DNA of 64,000 bases from Pseudomaricurvus sp033283175 (GTDB taxonomy: Bacteria > Pseudomonadota > Gammaproteobacteria > Pseudomonadales > Cellvibrionaceae), in contig JAWMQM010000001.1 of assembly GCA_033283175.1 (NCBI GenBank), positions 1,488,001 to 1,552,000 on the forward strand. Direction: 5' to 3'. The position numbers and the translations under genes are program-made. Positions 1 through 9,211 of the stretch are shown here, piece after piece (the stretch's first letter is position 1; each line of letters begins with the position of its first letter). The notes under the pieces are model-generated. The model made no database searches. It was given only the letters and a program-made list of their open reading frames with translations, and was not told the DNA's origin.

Positions 1-44
1 TCTTTAAAGTTTTTTCGGGGGTCTTATTTTCTATTCTTATAATT

Positions 45-806
45 TCAGGAATTACTCCCCACTTTCCAATGAACCGATCCCGATCGGTGTCTTTCTTTGT
101 CCTGAAAGTGGCGGGAGGATTTCGATAAATAGGGGACTGTCTGGTGATAAAACACCGCTCCGGTATGCGCGCCTACTTTGATGTTATTCAGCATGCACTG
201 GTAGAAAAAGTCATATAGTTCGTAGAAAAAGTCATATCGATCGTCAAAATTGACTTTAGAAGAAATGGAAGACTTGACCAATAGGGAGGCTTGTACGTCA
301 TCCAGCCGGATTACTGATTCAGATAGAGGAGCTTCAACAGAGCATTTTAGGATCATGTTCTGATCCCCATGTTTGGCTTCGGTAAATAGGAAGCCAATTG
401 GTCGGGTGGCTTTGTCTTCGACCCACAAGCCGGACATGATGTCGTAGTCGCCGTCAATGAGGGCGCTATACATTTTCTCAACTGAGCCTGGTTGCACTAC
501 CAGGTCATCATCCAGAAAAAAGACGTATTCGGTAGTTGTTTTATGTGACAGGATTTTTCGCGCTTTGCCTGGGGGAATGTTGTAGTCGTACTTGAGAGTC
601 TGGATTGTTGGAAACTCGTTAAAAAGATCCTCGTATCCTTTGATTACGTCGTCGCTTGCATCTGATGCTGTGCTATTAAGCACAATTATTTGGCATGAGC
701 TTTCGGTATTGTGCAAGATAGACTGTATGCATTTCTTGAGCGAATGTGGTCGGCCATTGGTTGGTATAGCAAAAGTTATCTTGGTCAAATAATTCTCAAT
801 ATTCAT
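45..806 (-). CDS. Family 2 glycosyltransferase (GT-A fold)
   Basis: Probable sugar transferase of the inverting GT2 superfamily, presumably making a surface glycan from nucleotide-sugars in the cytoplasm. The N-terminus has the usual first strand (ITFAIPTNGRP), then the DxD-type metal/nucleotide site FFLDDDLV near residue 100, and a later acidic stretch that would hold the catalytic base. There is no transmembrane segment, and about 253 residues is only a catalytic domain. I chose the ATG at 806 because GGAAA lies 7 nt upstream; an in-frame ATG at 821 is possible. The gene is markedly AT-rich compared with the rest of the window, which suggests acquired DNA at the edge of a glycan locus. Substrate and product are unknown. 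Confidence 0.75.
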   Translation of the reverse strand: MNIENYLTKITFAIPTNGRPHSLKKCIQSILHNTESSCQIIVLNSTASDASDDVIKGYEDLFNEFPTIQTLKYDYNIPPGKARKILSHKTTTEYVFFLDDDLVVQPGSVEKMYSALIDGDYDIMSGLWVEDKATRPIGFLFTEAKHGDQNMILKCSVEAPLSESVIRLDDVQASLLVKSSISSKVNFDDRYDFFYELYDFFYQCMLNNIKVGAHTGAVFYHQTVPYLSKSSRHFQDKERHRSGSVHWKVGSNS

Positions 807-1037
807 GCAGCATTTCCACATTTATATTTTAAGCAGCGCTAAAGATATCTATTTCCTGTCTGGTAACGGTACCGTAAAAGCGGTCAGTGTTGAGGTTTGT
901 GAACGGGATATCGAGGCTTCAGCTCTCGAAAATAATCTTTCTTTGTATTTTTAAAAATATTTTGAGCTATTTTTTTAGATTCTCAATAAGGAAAGAGATT
1001 CGTTTAGTTTAATGAATTTTTATCAATCAGAATATGT

Positions 1038-1934
1038 CTAAAAAGCGGAGTTTTTGTCTGCTTGGCTGAGCAAGAACGATCTTACTGAGCTTACTAGCTC
1101 AGAGGTTTGATCATGATGAATCCAGTGGCCAGACTCTTCAAAGGTCTTGGTGGTTACGCTTCTAAAGTTCTTCGCATTGCCATCTTCCGCCGGATTCGTG
1201 GTCCAGCTTTTGGGGCCCCAGCAGATTAATGTATCGGCAGAAATCTCTTTCCAGTATTCACGCAGGTGAATGGCAAAATCTTCGGGACCCAGTGCGCCTG
1301 CTCGAGGGTCGTACTTCCAGCCATACTCATCGCCGTGTTGGCGCAAACCGTGCATCGTCAGATGCTGTGCTTGTTCGGGGGAAAGGTTCTTGTGAACCTG
1401 CATCATACGCTGTACGGCTTCTTCAACGGAATGGAAACGACGGGGTTCTTTGGTGTAAGCGGCCTGCCGCTTTTCCAGCCATTCGCGAGTGCGGTTGAGA
1501 ATGCCCTTCTTCTCCCAGCCTTCCAGCGCTGGGCGAGTAGGGCCCATGCCATCTATTAACACCAGTTTTTTTACTCGCTCAGGGTAAAGTCCGGCAAAGC
1601 GAGCGGAGGGGTTGCCACCCAGTGAGTGGGCGATGATGTTGAACTGCTCAACCCCAAGAGCCTCGGTCAAGCGCACGAAATCTTCCAGATGACAGGGAGT
1701 GTGGTAGGCGCCGTCCGGTGACCAGTCGCTGTCGCCATGGCCCCGGAGATCCACGGCCACTACATGCCATTGATCACAGAGGCCACGTGCTACCCAGTCC
1801 CAGCTCCGGGCATGATCGTTCATGCCATGCACCAGAATCAGCAGTGGCGCTTGCTCGTTACCCCAGTCCAGATAGTGGAGTTTGAGGTTGGAGGAATAGA
1901 AATAGCGAGAGACAGGCTCATGGGTATTATTCAT
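1038..1934 (-). CDS. Alpha/beta-fold hydrolase
   Basis: A single alpha/beta hydrolase domain of 298 residues. The oxyanion-hole HGM motif lies at residues 36-38, the nucleophile elbow AHSLGG puts the serine at 104, and the likely catalytic histidine is in ESGHWIHHD near the C-terminus, so the triad looks complete. There is no signal peptide, so it should act in the cytoplasm. The family covers esterases, C-C hydrolases and dehalogenases, and nothing here fixes the substrate. It stands alone between two AT-rich stretches, although its own composition is closer to the genome average. Confidence 0.8.
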   Translation of the reverse strand: MNNTHEPVSRYFYSSNLKLHYLDWGNEQAPLLILVHGMNDHARSWDWVARGLCDQWHVVAVDLRGHGDSDWSPDGAYHTPCHLEDFVRLTEALGVEQFNIIAHSLGGNPSARFAGLYPERVKKLVLIDGMGPTRPALEGWEKKGILNRTREWLEKRQAAYTKEPRRFHSVEEAVQRMMQVHKNLSPEQAQHLTMHGLRQHGDEYGWKYDPRAGALGPEDFAIHLREYWKEISADTLICWGPKSWTTNPAEDGNAKNFRSVTTKTFEESGHWIHHDQTSELVSSVRSFLLSQADKNSAF

Positions 1935-2056
1935 TCTGATCGGCGCCTTTAATGTATCTGGTCAGCCAGAAAGGATAACAGCAGCGGGCGGCGATCGGAA
2001 GATTATGTGCCGACAGGGACCGGCGGTGCGGCGTTTAAAGCAGAGGCCTGATTCCA

Positions 2057-2473
2057 TTATCCGTAGGTGAGAGGGCGGTAAGCCCCAAGGTATTTAACGT
2101 TGTCAGGTAGAGAAATCTTGTCAGATGACAAGTCAGATATTAGATCCTCGCCATTTTCAATGGCGTCAAATTGAATGATAAGGAAGTAACGATTTACGTC
2201 GCTAACGCGACCCATGAACTTGATTTGATCAACTGGTGTTAAGGCCTGATATATAGAATAGAAATCACCGTGAAATTCAGTGAAGCAAGGATCTATGGCT
2301 TTTCCAAGTTGCTTCTCCAGTTTCCATATGGGGTTGCGTGATTCCCATGCATAGTATTCTTCGTCAGTTGCGTTTTCGTCGGGTTCGGGCTCCCAATAGG
2401 GAATAAAATAATCTCTTGCTAACTCTTCGGATTCGAAGTTTCCCGAAAATATAAGCCAGTCCTTTCGATCCAA
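2057..2473 (-). CDS. Orphan acidic hypothetical protein
   Basis: A 138-residue acidic protein that I do not recognise with confidence. It has no signal peptide, membrane segment or catalytic motif. The start is a TTG at 2473, chosen because a strong AGGAGG lies 5 nt upstream. The opening (LIFSGNFESEELARDYF) and the later DPCFTEFHGDFYS loosely resemble small bacterial immunity proteins of the Imm22 type, but that is a memory-based impression and no toxin gene is next to it. AT-rich codon use matches the glycosyltransferase region at the left end and suggests transfer. Confidence 0.6.
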   Translation of the reverse strand: MDRKDWLIFSGNFESEELARDYFIPYWEPEPDENATDEEYYAWESRNPIWKLEKQLGKAIDPCFTEFHGDFYSIYQALTPVDQIKFMGRVSDVNRYFLIIQFDAIENGEDLISDLSSDKISLPDNVKYLGAYRPLTYG

Positions 2474-2528
2474 TTGAACCTCCTTGTCAATGGATACATG
2501 CCTATTGGGTAGGGCACCTTAAACTTAG

Positions 2529-2579
2529 AAATAAAAAATATAGCTCGAAATAGTATCTGTTAACGGACTAATTTCGAGC
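2529..2579 (-). terminator. Probable intrinsic terminator downstream of the YciA-like gene
   Basis: On the minus strand a hairpin with arms GCTCGAAATTAGT and ACTATTTCGAGC (one-base mismatch in length, loop of about 12 nt) is followed by TATATTTTTTATTT. It lies 50 nt past the stop of the thioesterase gene at 2632 and upstream of the orphan gene at 2473, so it would separate the two. The loop is long for an intrinsic terminator. Confidence 0.55.
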
Positions 2580-2631
2580 CATGTTTGTTAATTTGAAATC
2601 TTGCTTTGTTCAATCAAACTCCGATTTCACA

Positions 2632-2997
2632 CTAATGTTGAATCTGTCCGTGCGGAACAGGCTTTCCATCCTCTCCCAAGTTCACAAACACAATATTCTC
2701 GATCTCAATGATCGTCTGCTTGGTTTGCAGGTTACGAACCAGCGCATGCAGGGTAATGGAGCTTGTTCCTACTTTGCCAATCGCCAGTCCCATCTCGATC
2801 ACTTCGCCCAGTTTTGCCGAGCTGACAAAATTCACTTCGGATATGTATTTGGTGACCAGGTGTTTGTCGTGGCCCAGTTGGCACATGGCAAAGATGGCGG
2901 CTTCGGCGTCGATCCAGCTCAGTAGGCGGCCACCGAAGAGGCTGCCGTTGGGGTTGAGATCTTCGGGCATGACCCATTTGCGGCTGAAAAACTTCAT
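2632..2997 (-). CDS. Acyl-CoA thioesterase, YciA-like hotdog fold
   Basis: Hydrolyses acyl-CoA thioesters in the cytoplasm. The 121-residue protein matches the YciA/BACH group: NPNGSLFGGRLLSWID near the N-terminus holds the conserved hotdog-helix residues, including the Asp at its end, and EVNFVSSAKLGEVIEMG follows as the second strand pair. I start at ATG 2997 (GGA 7 nt upstream) rather than a TTG at 3018. Length is close to YciA. Acyl-chain preference cannot be read. It sits alone on the minus strand downstream of the GH79-like gene. Confidence 0.82.
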   Translation of the reverse strand: MKFFSRKWVMPEDLNPNGSLFGGRLLSWIDAEAAIFAMCQLGHDKHLVTKYISEVNFVSSAKLGEVIEMGLAIGKVGTSSITLHALVRNLQTKQTIIEIENIVFVNLGEDGKPVPHGQIQH

Positions 2998-3080
2998 GCG
3001 GGGTTCCGTTATTTGCAATTCTGAGTGGTTCAGTTTGCCGCAGATGCAAGGCGGGCGCCAGCGGGGGGGCTGTTAACGGT

Positions 3081-4574
3081 TCAGAGGTGGCAGCGCCAGA
3101 AACTGATGCTGTAAGCGGGCAGGGAACCGCCGAAGGCGGCAGCAGGAAAATCCGTAAGTTGTATTTTTCCGCGATTAAAGCGCACCTTGATGCCGTTGAT
3201 GCGCACGCGGCGGCTGACGATGGTTTTGGCCGTCATCACGTAACCGGCCCCAATGCTGGTGTGCAGTTCATGGTTCAGGTTGAGCTGAAGGGGATGGCTG
3301 CGGAGGTTGATAAGCAACAGTATTTTGCCGTCGCCATCGCGGGCGTTGTGCAGGTAACAGCGCAGCGATGGGCTACCGCTATCGATAGCAAAAACCTCGC
3401 GGCCCATCAGCTGGCCCCACAGCCAGCTGACCCAGTAGTCCGGTCGGGGTTTCAGGGTCAGTCGTGCCACCATGCCGTAGTCGCCGCCGATCAGTGATTG
3501 GCGAACCATGACTTTCTGCCCGCAGCGGGCGCCCATGCCCAACTGGTCTGCCCACCAGAAACTGGAGGCCCAGCGATCGGACAGTTCCGGTTGCCCGCCG
3601 CACTGGGCGGAGCCGGTTTCACCGGTCCAGAGTTCGGCTTGCGGTTGGAAGCGGTCGCGCAGCTCCGCCAGTTTCAGGCTGAACTTGCGGTAGTCCTCGA
3701 AGGATTTTGGGTTGAGAAGGTGACGCAGGTGAGCGGCGCGGGTGCGCAGCGGGCTGCGTTCACTCTGAAAGGGGTAGTAGTGCCAGTCGACGATATCCAG
3801 CCGGGTTTTGAGCGAGGAGAGAAAGCCGGGCGTGATGTTGCTGATGGGGCGAATGGTCTCGCCCAGCCTTGGCCAGAAGGCGCTGCCGGGGCCGCAGAGC
3901 CTGGCGTTGGGAAAGTGCGACAGGACCAGCACGCAGAAACGGTCGTAATCCTTAGCCAGGCGCTTGGCGCGAGGCTGTGACAGCAGGCCATGGAACGCCC
4001 AGTAGGCGTTGAGTTCGTTGCCCAGTTCAAACACATCGATGTTGTAACCTTGCTCACTGCTGTAGTGCAGCAGGTTATTCAACTCGTCGCCGCGCCAGCT
4101 GCCGTGATGACGACGATTAAACAGGCCGTACTTGCAGGTGAACATAAAGCGCAGATCGTTGCGCTGAATAAATCCGTGCAGGTTGTCCCACTGGTCGCGG
4201 GTGAGTATGAGAGGGTCTTCTTCATCCGCCGGGGCGTTGAAGTAGTGAATCTTGTCCGCTTCGGAGCCGCCGACACGCAGATAGGCGGGGCCCAGCAGTT
4301 GAACCAGTTTGTCGAGTTTTTTCAGGTCCAGCTGGATGGGCGGCACGCGCAAGGTGCCGAGGCCGCGTTTTACGTCAAGCGCGCCCTCCCACCAGAAGCC
4401 ACCGGCCAACAGCGAGATATCAATGGAGAAGGAGAGGTAACGCTCGTCCGTCTGTGCCACTGGCTGCACATGGGGCAGGGTAACGGTGACCGACTCGGTG
4501 TTGGCGCTGGTGCGCAGCCCGCGGTACCACTCTGCGACGCGCGGCCAGGGCAGGCGGGTCAGTATTGAAGTCAT
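3081..4574 (-). CDS. GH79-like glycoside hydrolase (heparanase/beta-glucuronidase type)
   Basis: A retaining glycosidase of clan GH-A, closest in motif layout to family GH79. The acid/base motif FELGNELNAYW places Glu near residue 187, and WTGETGSAQCGG places the nucleophile Glu near 319, followed by the family-like WWADQLG segment. An RVGGSEADK motif near 100 matches the first barrel strand of heparanases. The C-terminal roughly 100 residues look like the beta-sandwich that closes these enzymes. The likely substrate is a uronic-acid-containing glycan, which is inference. No clear signal peptide is visible at the chosen ATG (4574), which is odd for a family that is usually secreted. It precedes a PepSY/TonB receptor pair on the same strand but is 109 nt away. 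Confidence 0.75.
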   Translation of the reverse strand: MTSILTRLPWPRVAEWYRGLRTSANTESVTVTLPHVQPVAQTDERYLSFSIDISLLAGGFWWEGALDVKRGLGTLRVPPIQLDLKKLDKLVQLLGPAYLRVGGSEADKIHYFNAPADEEDPLILTRDQWDNLHGFIQRNDLRFMFTCKYGLFNRRHHGSWRGDELNNLLHYSSEQGYNIDVFELGNELNAYWAFHGLLSQPRAKRLAKDYDRFCVLVLSHFPNARLCGPGSAFWPRLGETIRPISNITPGFLSSLKTRLDIVDWHYYPFQSERSPLRTRAAHLRHLLNPKSFEDYRKFSLKLAELRDRFQPQAELWTGETGSAQCGGQPELSDRWASSFWWADQLGMGARCGQKVMVRQSLIGGDYGMVARLTLKPRPDYWVSWLWGQLMGREVFAIDSGSPSLRCYLHNARDGDGKILLLINLRSHPLQLNLNHELHTSIGAGYVMTAKTIVSRRVRINGIKVRFNRGKIQLTDFPAAAFGGSLPAYSISFWRCHL

Positions 4575-4686
4575 CAATTGCCGGACGTTCCATGCTGACG
4601 GGTAGGAGGAGGGGTGATAGCGAGGTCACCGGGTCATCCCACAGTGAAGCACGGCCAAGATGACAGCTTTATGAAGGCCGCCGATG

Positions 4687-5973
4687 TCAGGATTGCACTG
4701 GTCTGGCGGCCAGCTGGCGCCAGATCTGCCGTGTCAGCTCTGCGGCGGCAAGAACGAGCAGCGAGGCGGCAAACAGTGGCAGCAGTGCGGCCAGCAAGAG
4801 CAGCAGCGCCAACGGCAGGGTGCGGGGTGTGCCGGAGAGCGGTGGCGGCGCGGCAACCAATGCCGCCTCGCGACCTGGACGGCGGCGCCACCAGAGCAGC
4901 GCCCCGCTAATCACCAGCAGGCACAGACCAAGTGCGGTAAACAGCCCCAGCAGTTGATTCCAGAGACCAAACAGTTGTCCTTCGTGCGCGGCGATAGCAA
5001 CGCCGATAATGCGATCCAGCAGGGATTTGTCGGCAAAGTCCTGGCGCTGCAGGATCTCTGCGGTGGCGTTGTCGAGCCAGAGATCAACCCGTTGGGGGCG
5101 GTTCTGGGTCAGTGAGCTGAGTTTCCACTGCTTATCGCCGGCGACCGACAGCTGCGCCGGGGCGGGCAGTTGTTGTTGCAGTGCCTGTTGTAACACGGCG
5201 GGCGAGAGGTTGGCTGCGCTGACGGGTTTTGCCCGCCAGCTGGGTGCACTCGCGGTGCGACTGGTTTGCCACTCCTGTTGCACGGGGGCGTTGTGCCAGG
5301 TGCGCAGGCTTTTGAAAGCCCCGCCCCAGACCGTGGTCCAGGGCAGGCCGGAGATCAGCAGGAACAGCACCAGTCCGGTGAGCCAGAAACCCGTGACCCG
5401 GTGCAGGTCTTTCCACAGTGGTGCCCCCCGCAATTGCAGGCGCGGCCACAGTACGCCGGCGAGGCCGCTGTGGCGGGGCCACCACAGGAAGAGTCCGCTC
5501 AGCAGCAGAAAGATGGTCCAGCAGGCGGTAAGTTCAACCACCAGTGAGCCGGCCTCCCCCATAAACAGTTGGCCATGCAGTGTGCGCGTCACATTGGCAA
5601 CCGAGTTGGCCGCCTGACGGATCTCCAGCACCTCGCCGCTGTACGGGTTGAGAAACACCTGCTGTTGCCCCCCCGCTTGTTGCACGGCAATCAGCTGTGG
5701 TCTGTCGGAGTGGGGCTGCAGTTCCCAATGCACGAACAGGCTGTCGGGCACGGCGGCCTGCGCCAGCCGGATCAGTTCGTTGGGGGGCAGGGCCGGGCCG
5801 GCCTCGTGCAGACGGGGCAGGTGGCTGACTTGCCAGGCGTCCAGTTGCGGCTTGAACAGGTAGACAGCACCACTCAGGGAGAGGAGCACAATGACCGGCA
5901 CGCACAGCAGGCCGGCGTAGAGGTGCCAGCGCCAGATAAGGCGATAGAGGGCGGCGTGTGGTACGGGTTGCAT
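4687..5973 (-). CDS. PepSY-associated transmembrane protein
   Basis: An inner-membrane protein of 428 residues from the PepSY_TM family, found beside ferric-siderophore receptors and thought to take part in reducing or releasing imported iron. The first membrane segment is at about residues 14-36 (YAGLLCVPVIVLLSLSGAVYLF), more follow near 150-175 and 195-215, and a Leu/Ala-rich segment ends the protein; the PepSY-type periplasmic domains lie between them. The early histidine in WRWHLYAGLL and HRVTGFW are typical of the family. Its start lies 13 nt behind the TonB receptor stop, so both are one transcript. The function in iron handling is from family context, not proven here. Confidence 0.8.
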   Translation of the reverse strand: MQPVPHAALYRLIWRWHLYAGLLCVPVIVLLSLSGAVYLFKPQLDAWQVSHLPRLHEAGPALPPNELIRLAQAAVPDSLFVHWELQPHSDRPQLIAVQQAGGQQQVFLNPYSGEVLEIRQAANSVANVTRTLHGQLFMGEAGSLVVELTACWTIFLLLSGLFLWWPRHSGLAGVLWPRLQLRGAPLWKDLHRVTGFWLTGLVLFLLISGLPWTTVWGGAFKSLRTWHNAPVQQEWQTSRTASAPSWRAKPVSAANLSPAVLQQALQQQLPAPAQLSVAGDKQWKLSSLTQNRPQRVDLWLDNATAEILQRQDFADKSLLDRIIGVAIAAHEGQLFGLWNQLLGLFTALGLCLLVISGALLWWRRRPGREAALVAAPPPLSGTPRTLPLALLLLLAALLPLFAASLLVLAAAELTRQIWRQLAARPVQS

Positions 5974-5986
5974 GGTGTGGCTCCGC

Positions 5987-8308
5987 TTACAGGGTCCAGG
6001 AGAGGGAGAGGTAGGCTGTGCGACCCGGCCATGGGTGGGCTACGTAGGCGCGTGTGTCGGTCAGGTTGTCCACACCCAGACCCAGTTGCCAACCTTCACC
6101 CAGCTGCAGTGTGGATTTCACGCCGACAAAGGTATAGCCATCAATGGCCCCGAACACCTGCTCGGCATTGTCGGTGTTGCTGGCGCTGCCGAAGCTGTCG
6201 CTGGCGTACTGCAGGCTGGTGGAGATATCCCATACGGGGTTCAGGTGATAGGTGGCCAACAGGTTGCTGCGCCACTCGGGCAGGCGAGGCAGTTGATTGC
6301 CTTCGAGTGAGGTGTCGGCAGCGTTGCGCAGTATTTCGCTCTGCAGCCACACCAGGTTAAAGCGCAGGTCCAGTTGTGGCAGGAGCCAACCGCGTTGGTT
6401 CAGTATCAGCTCCACGCCGCGGGTTTCTGTCTCGTCGATGGGGATGAACGTACGCAGCGACGTACCACCTGGCAATGTGGTGGATTGTGCTTCGATGGCG
6501 TCGTTAACGGTGTCGTGAAAGAGGTTTACCCGCACGTAGCCATTACTCAGGCCGTGCTCAAGCATAAGGTTGTGGTGCAGCCCTTTTTCCGGCGCGAGCC
6601 CGGGGTTGGCTTCGGCGACGGTGTTGTAGGCCTGATACTGACTGAACAGCTCTTCGACAATGGGAAAGCGATAGGCGCGGGCGATGGAGTAGCGCAGTTG
6701 CCAGGCGTCGTCCGGCAACCAGGCGATGCTCAGTTTGGGTGAGCTGGCGGTGCCACTGGCGGAGGGCACGTGCGTCAATTCGAAAGCCGGGGTGAGCGGG
6801 TCATCGTTGTCAAAATAGCCGTTGTGACTGCGAAACTGTTCCAGGCGCAGGCCGGCACTGAGTTGCCATTGGGGGCTCAATGCTGCGCTGAACTGGGTAT
6901 AGGCGCCCAGCAATTCGGTCTGGCCGCCAAAGCGGCTGCGATAACTCTCTCTGCTGCCGGTGCGAAAATCGTCGCTGTTGTAGACATTCAGGTTGAGTTC
7001 GTATTTTTCCAGGCGGGCGCCGTTTTGCCACTGCAGGCCTGCCACGCCGAAGGCTTCCTCTGTGGTGAGCTTGAACTCCAGTGCCTGCCAGCCACTGTTG
7101 TCGTAGTCCTGCAGCTGGCCGCTGCCATCAAAGATCGGGTCACCCGGGTGACGTGACGAGGTTCGGGTTTCGTCTTTGAGGATATCGAACTGGTTGAGAT
7201 TGATCTCCAATTGAGTGCTGGCGCTGACAGGGCCGCGCAAACGCAGGCCCGCCGAAAGGCTGTCGCGCTCCAGGTAACTGACGCCGAGGCTGCTGGCATT
7301 GATGTTGTAGCTCTGCCCGTCTTCCACCACGTTTCCTGACCAGATGGGGCGGCCGCTCAAATCGCTGACGTAGCTGTTGGGCTGGTCGCGATCAATGCGG
7401 CGATCTTCGAACGCGAGGTTGAGCAGCGCCTGCCAGTCGCCGACGTCGTAGCCCAATTTGATCTTGTAGTTGTCGGTGGTGATCTCTTCGATACCGGTAT
7501 CGCCGTAGTAGCGTACCGGGCGACTGTAGGCATCACTGCCTGCGAGGCTGCCGCTGCCAGTATCGGTGGTGGTGCTTGGGGACGGTGTGGCGTAACGGAA
7601 ACTTTGCGGCTGCGCGTCGTTCTGCAATCGGTTGTAGGAGAGGTAGTAACTGAAATCACCGACGCGATTGCCTACAGAGGCAAAGCCCTTGTAGCCGTCC
7701 AGCTCGTCGTCAAAGCCGTACTGATCCACCTGCTGGCGGAACAGGGTGCCGTCGATGTGAGCTTCAAGCTGCTGCGGGATGGCGGTTTCTATCTCCACCA
7801 CGCCGCCCATGGCATTGCCACTGTAAGCGGCGGAGAAAGGGCCATAGATCACCTCGGCACGGGCGATCTCGCTGGCGGAAACCAGTGTCCAGCGGGGCGC
7901 GCCGTTCCAGCGACTCTGCAGGAAATAGTGCAGGGGTACGCCGTCGGCAAACACCATTGAGCGGGAGGTCTGAAACATGCTGGAGCCACGCAGGCCGAGG
8001 GTGCCGTTGGCATCGCCAATAAAGCGCCGGCGAATGGCGATGCCGGGCTCAAACTTCACCAGGTCTTCGGTGGTGACGGCATTGATGGCGATGACATCTG
8101 CTGGCGTCAGCAGGCTGGTCGGGCCGGTGTAGTCGGCGGCGCGCTGATCGCTGGCTTTGCCCCAGACCACCATGGACTCCTGGCTGAGGGTTGCCACTGG
8201 CAGCGCTTCCTGCGCGGTGGCGGCAAGCGAAGCGGCTGAAGCGACTATAGAAGTGAGACAGACCAGTGTGCCGGGCCACAGACAGCCCACGCCAGGCAGA
8301 GACGACAT
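5987..8308 (-). CDS. TonB-dependent outer-membrane receptor
   Basis: A 773-residue outer-membrane importer with a signal peptide, a plug domain (about residues 45-160, with the LRGSSMFQTSR and VEVIYGPFSAAYSGNAMGG-like segment) and a 22-strand-type barrel ending in LSLSWTL. The ligand is probably a metal chelate or small organic molecule. The partner PepSY protein immediately downstream favours an iron or haem-like substrate. I start at ATG 8308, which has GGGGA 4 nt upstream, rather than the TTG at 8326. No convincing Fur-like site was found in front of it. Confidence 0.85.
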   Translation of the reverse strand: MSSLPGVGCLWPGTLVCLTSIVASAASLAATAQEALPVATLSQESMVVWGKASDQRAADYTGPTSLLTPADVIAINAVTTEDLVKFEPGIAIRRRFIGDANGTLGLRGSSMFQTSRSMVFADGVPLHYFLQSRWNGAPRWTLVSASEIARAEVIYGPFSAAYSGNAMGGVVEIETAIPQQLEAHIDGTLFRQQVDQYGFDDELDGYKGFASVGNRVGDFSYYLSYNRLQNDAQPQSFRYATPSPSTTTDTGSGSLAGSDAYSRPVRYYGDTGIEEITTDNYKIKLGYDVGDWQALLNLAFEDRRIDRDQPNSYVSDLSGRPIWSGNVVEDGQSYNINASSLGVSYLERDSLSAGLRLRGPVSASTQLEINLNQFDILKDETRTSSRHPGDPIFDGSGQLQDYDNSGWQALEFKLTTEEAFGVAGLQWQNGARLEKYELNLNVYNSDDFRTGSRESYRSRFGGQTELLGAYTQFSAALSPQWQLSAGLRLEQFRSHNGYFDNDDPLTPAFELTHVPSASGTASSPKLSIAWLPDDAWQLRYSIARAYRFPIVEELFSQYQAYNTVAEANPGLAPEKGLHHNLMLEHGLSNGYVRVNLFHDTVNDAIEAQSTTLPGGTSLRTFIPIDETETRGVELILNQRGWLLPQLDLRFNLVWLQSEILRNAADTSLEGNQLPRLPEWRSNLLATYHLNPVWDISTSLQYASDSFGSASNTDNAEQVFGAIDGYTFVGVKSTLQLGEGWQLGLGVDNLTDTRAYVAHPWPGRTAYLSLSWTL

Positions 8309-8398
8309 GCTTTCCCCAAAATGCAATGTTATGGGGCCCTATTGTAAGACGCTGTGTCCGTTGCACCATGTGACAGATTGTCGCAGTCCCGGGGCAGG

Positions 8399-9163
8399 TC
8401 AGAGGCTGCGTACAATCAGCATCACACCCACCAGAATGGTAATGATCTCGAAGGCTCTCTTGATCAGCCGGTTGCCGTATTTTATGCCGATGGTTGCACC
8501 GAGGTAACCGCCCAAGACCGACCCCAGCAGCAGGGCTGGTAACCAGGCCCATTGCACCGGCGCTTGCAGCGCCAGGGTAAACGCCCCGGTGGCGTTCCAG
8601 AAGAGTCCCACCAGAATCATGGTGTGGGCGGTGGCGCGTTTGAAATCAAAACCAAACCAGAGAATCAGCCACAGGGTGACAAACATACCGGTGCCGGAGG
8701 TGAGGGAGCCGTTAAAGAAACCGAGGCAAAACAGTCCCAGCGCGCCGACGATAAAGCCGTGCAGGTCACGGTGTTGTGGTCGGTGCTCCTGCCCCAGCTG
8801 TTTTTTGAACAGTGAGTAGAAACCGAGTGCGGCGGTCAGTACGCCCAGCGCAATTTGCGCCGCCTGTTCGGGAATGCTGAGGATGGTGTTGGCTCCCAAC
8901 ACCACGCCGGGCAGGCCGGCGCCCAGCATCAGCAGCGCAAAGCGCATTTCGGCGTAGCCGGAGCGGGAGTGTTTCAGGGTGGCGCCCACACCCAGGGCCA
9001 CAGTGGCGATCTTGTGGGTGGCCAGTGCGATGCTGAACGGCAGGCCGAGGAAGATCAGTGCCGGCAACTGCAACAGTCCCGCGCCGCCGCCCGCCATGGA
9101 GGAGAGGGCGTTGGCGACCAGCGAGACAATAAACAGCAGTGGCTGTTCCAGGTAGGGCGACAT
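8399..9163 (-). CDS. TauE/SafE-family membrane permease
   Basis: A 254-residue polytopic inner-membrane protein of the TauE/SafE (DUF81) family, which moves sulfite, sulfoacetate or related organosulfur anions. Eight or so hydrophobic segments are visible. The family's glycine-rich repeat appears as NALSSMAGGGAGLLQLPALIFLGLP at the start of the first half and FFNGSLTSGTGMFVTLWLI at the start of the second. Substrate and direction of transport cannot be judged. The gene is separate from the TonB receptor, 90 nt away on the same strand. Confidence 0.83.
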   Translation of the reverse strand: MSPYLEQPLLFIVSLVANALSSMAGGGAGLLQLPALIFLGLPFSIALATHKIATVALGVGATLKHSRSGYAEMRFALLMLGAGLPGVVLGANTILSIPEQAAQIALGVLTAALGFYSLFKKQLGQEHRPQHRDLHGFIVGALGLFCLGFFNGSLTSGTGMFVTLWLILWFGFDFKRATAHTMILVGLFWNATGAFTLALQAPVQWAWLPALLLGSVLGGYLGATIGIKYGNRLIKRAFEIITILVGVMLIVRSL

Positions 9164-9211
9164 GGTATGGCGTTCCGGCGAAAAGCCGGCAGTTTACCGC
9201 AAAGGCGAACC

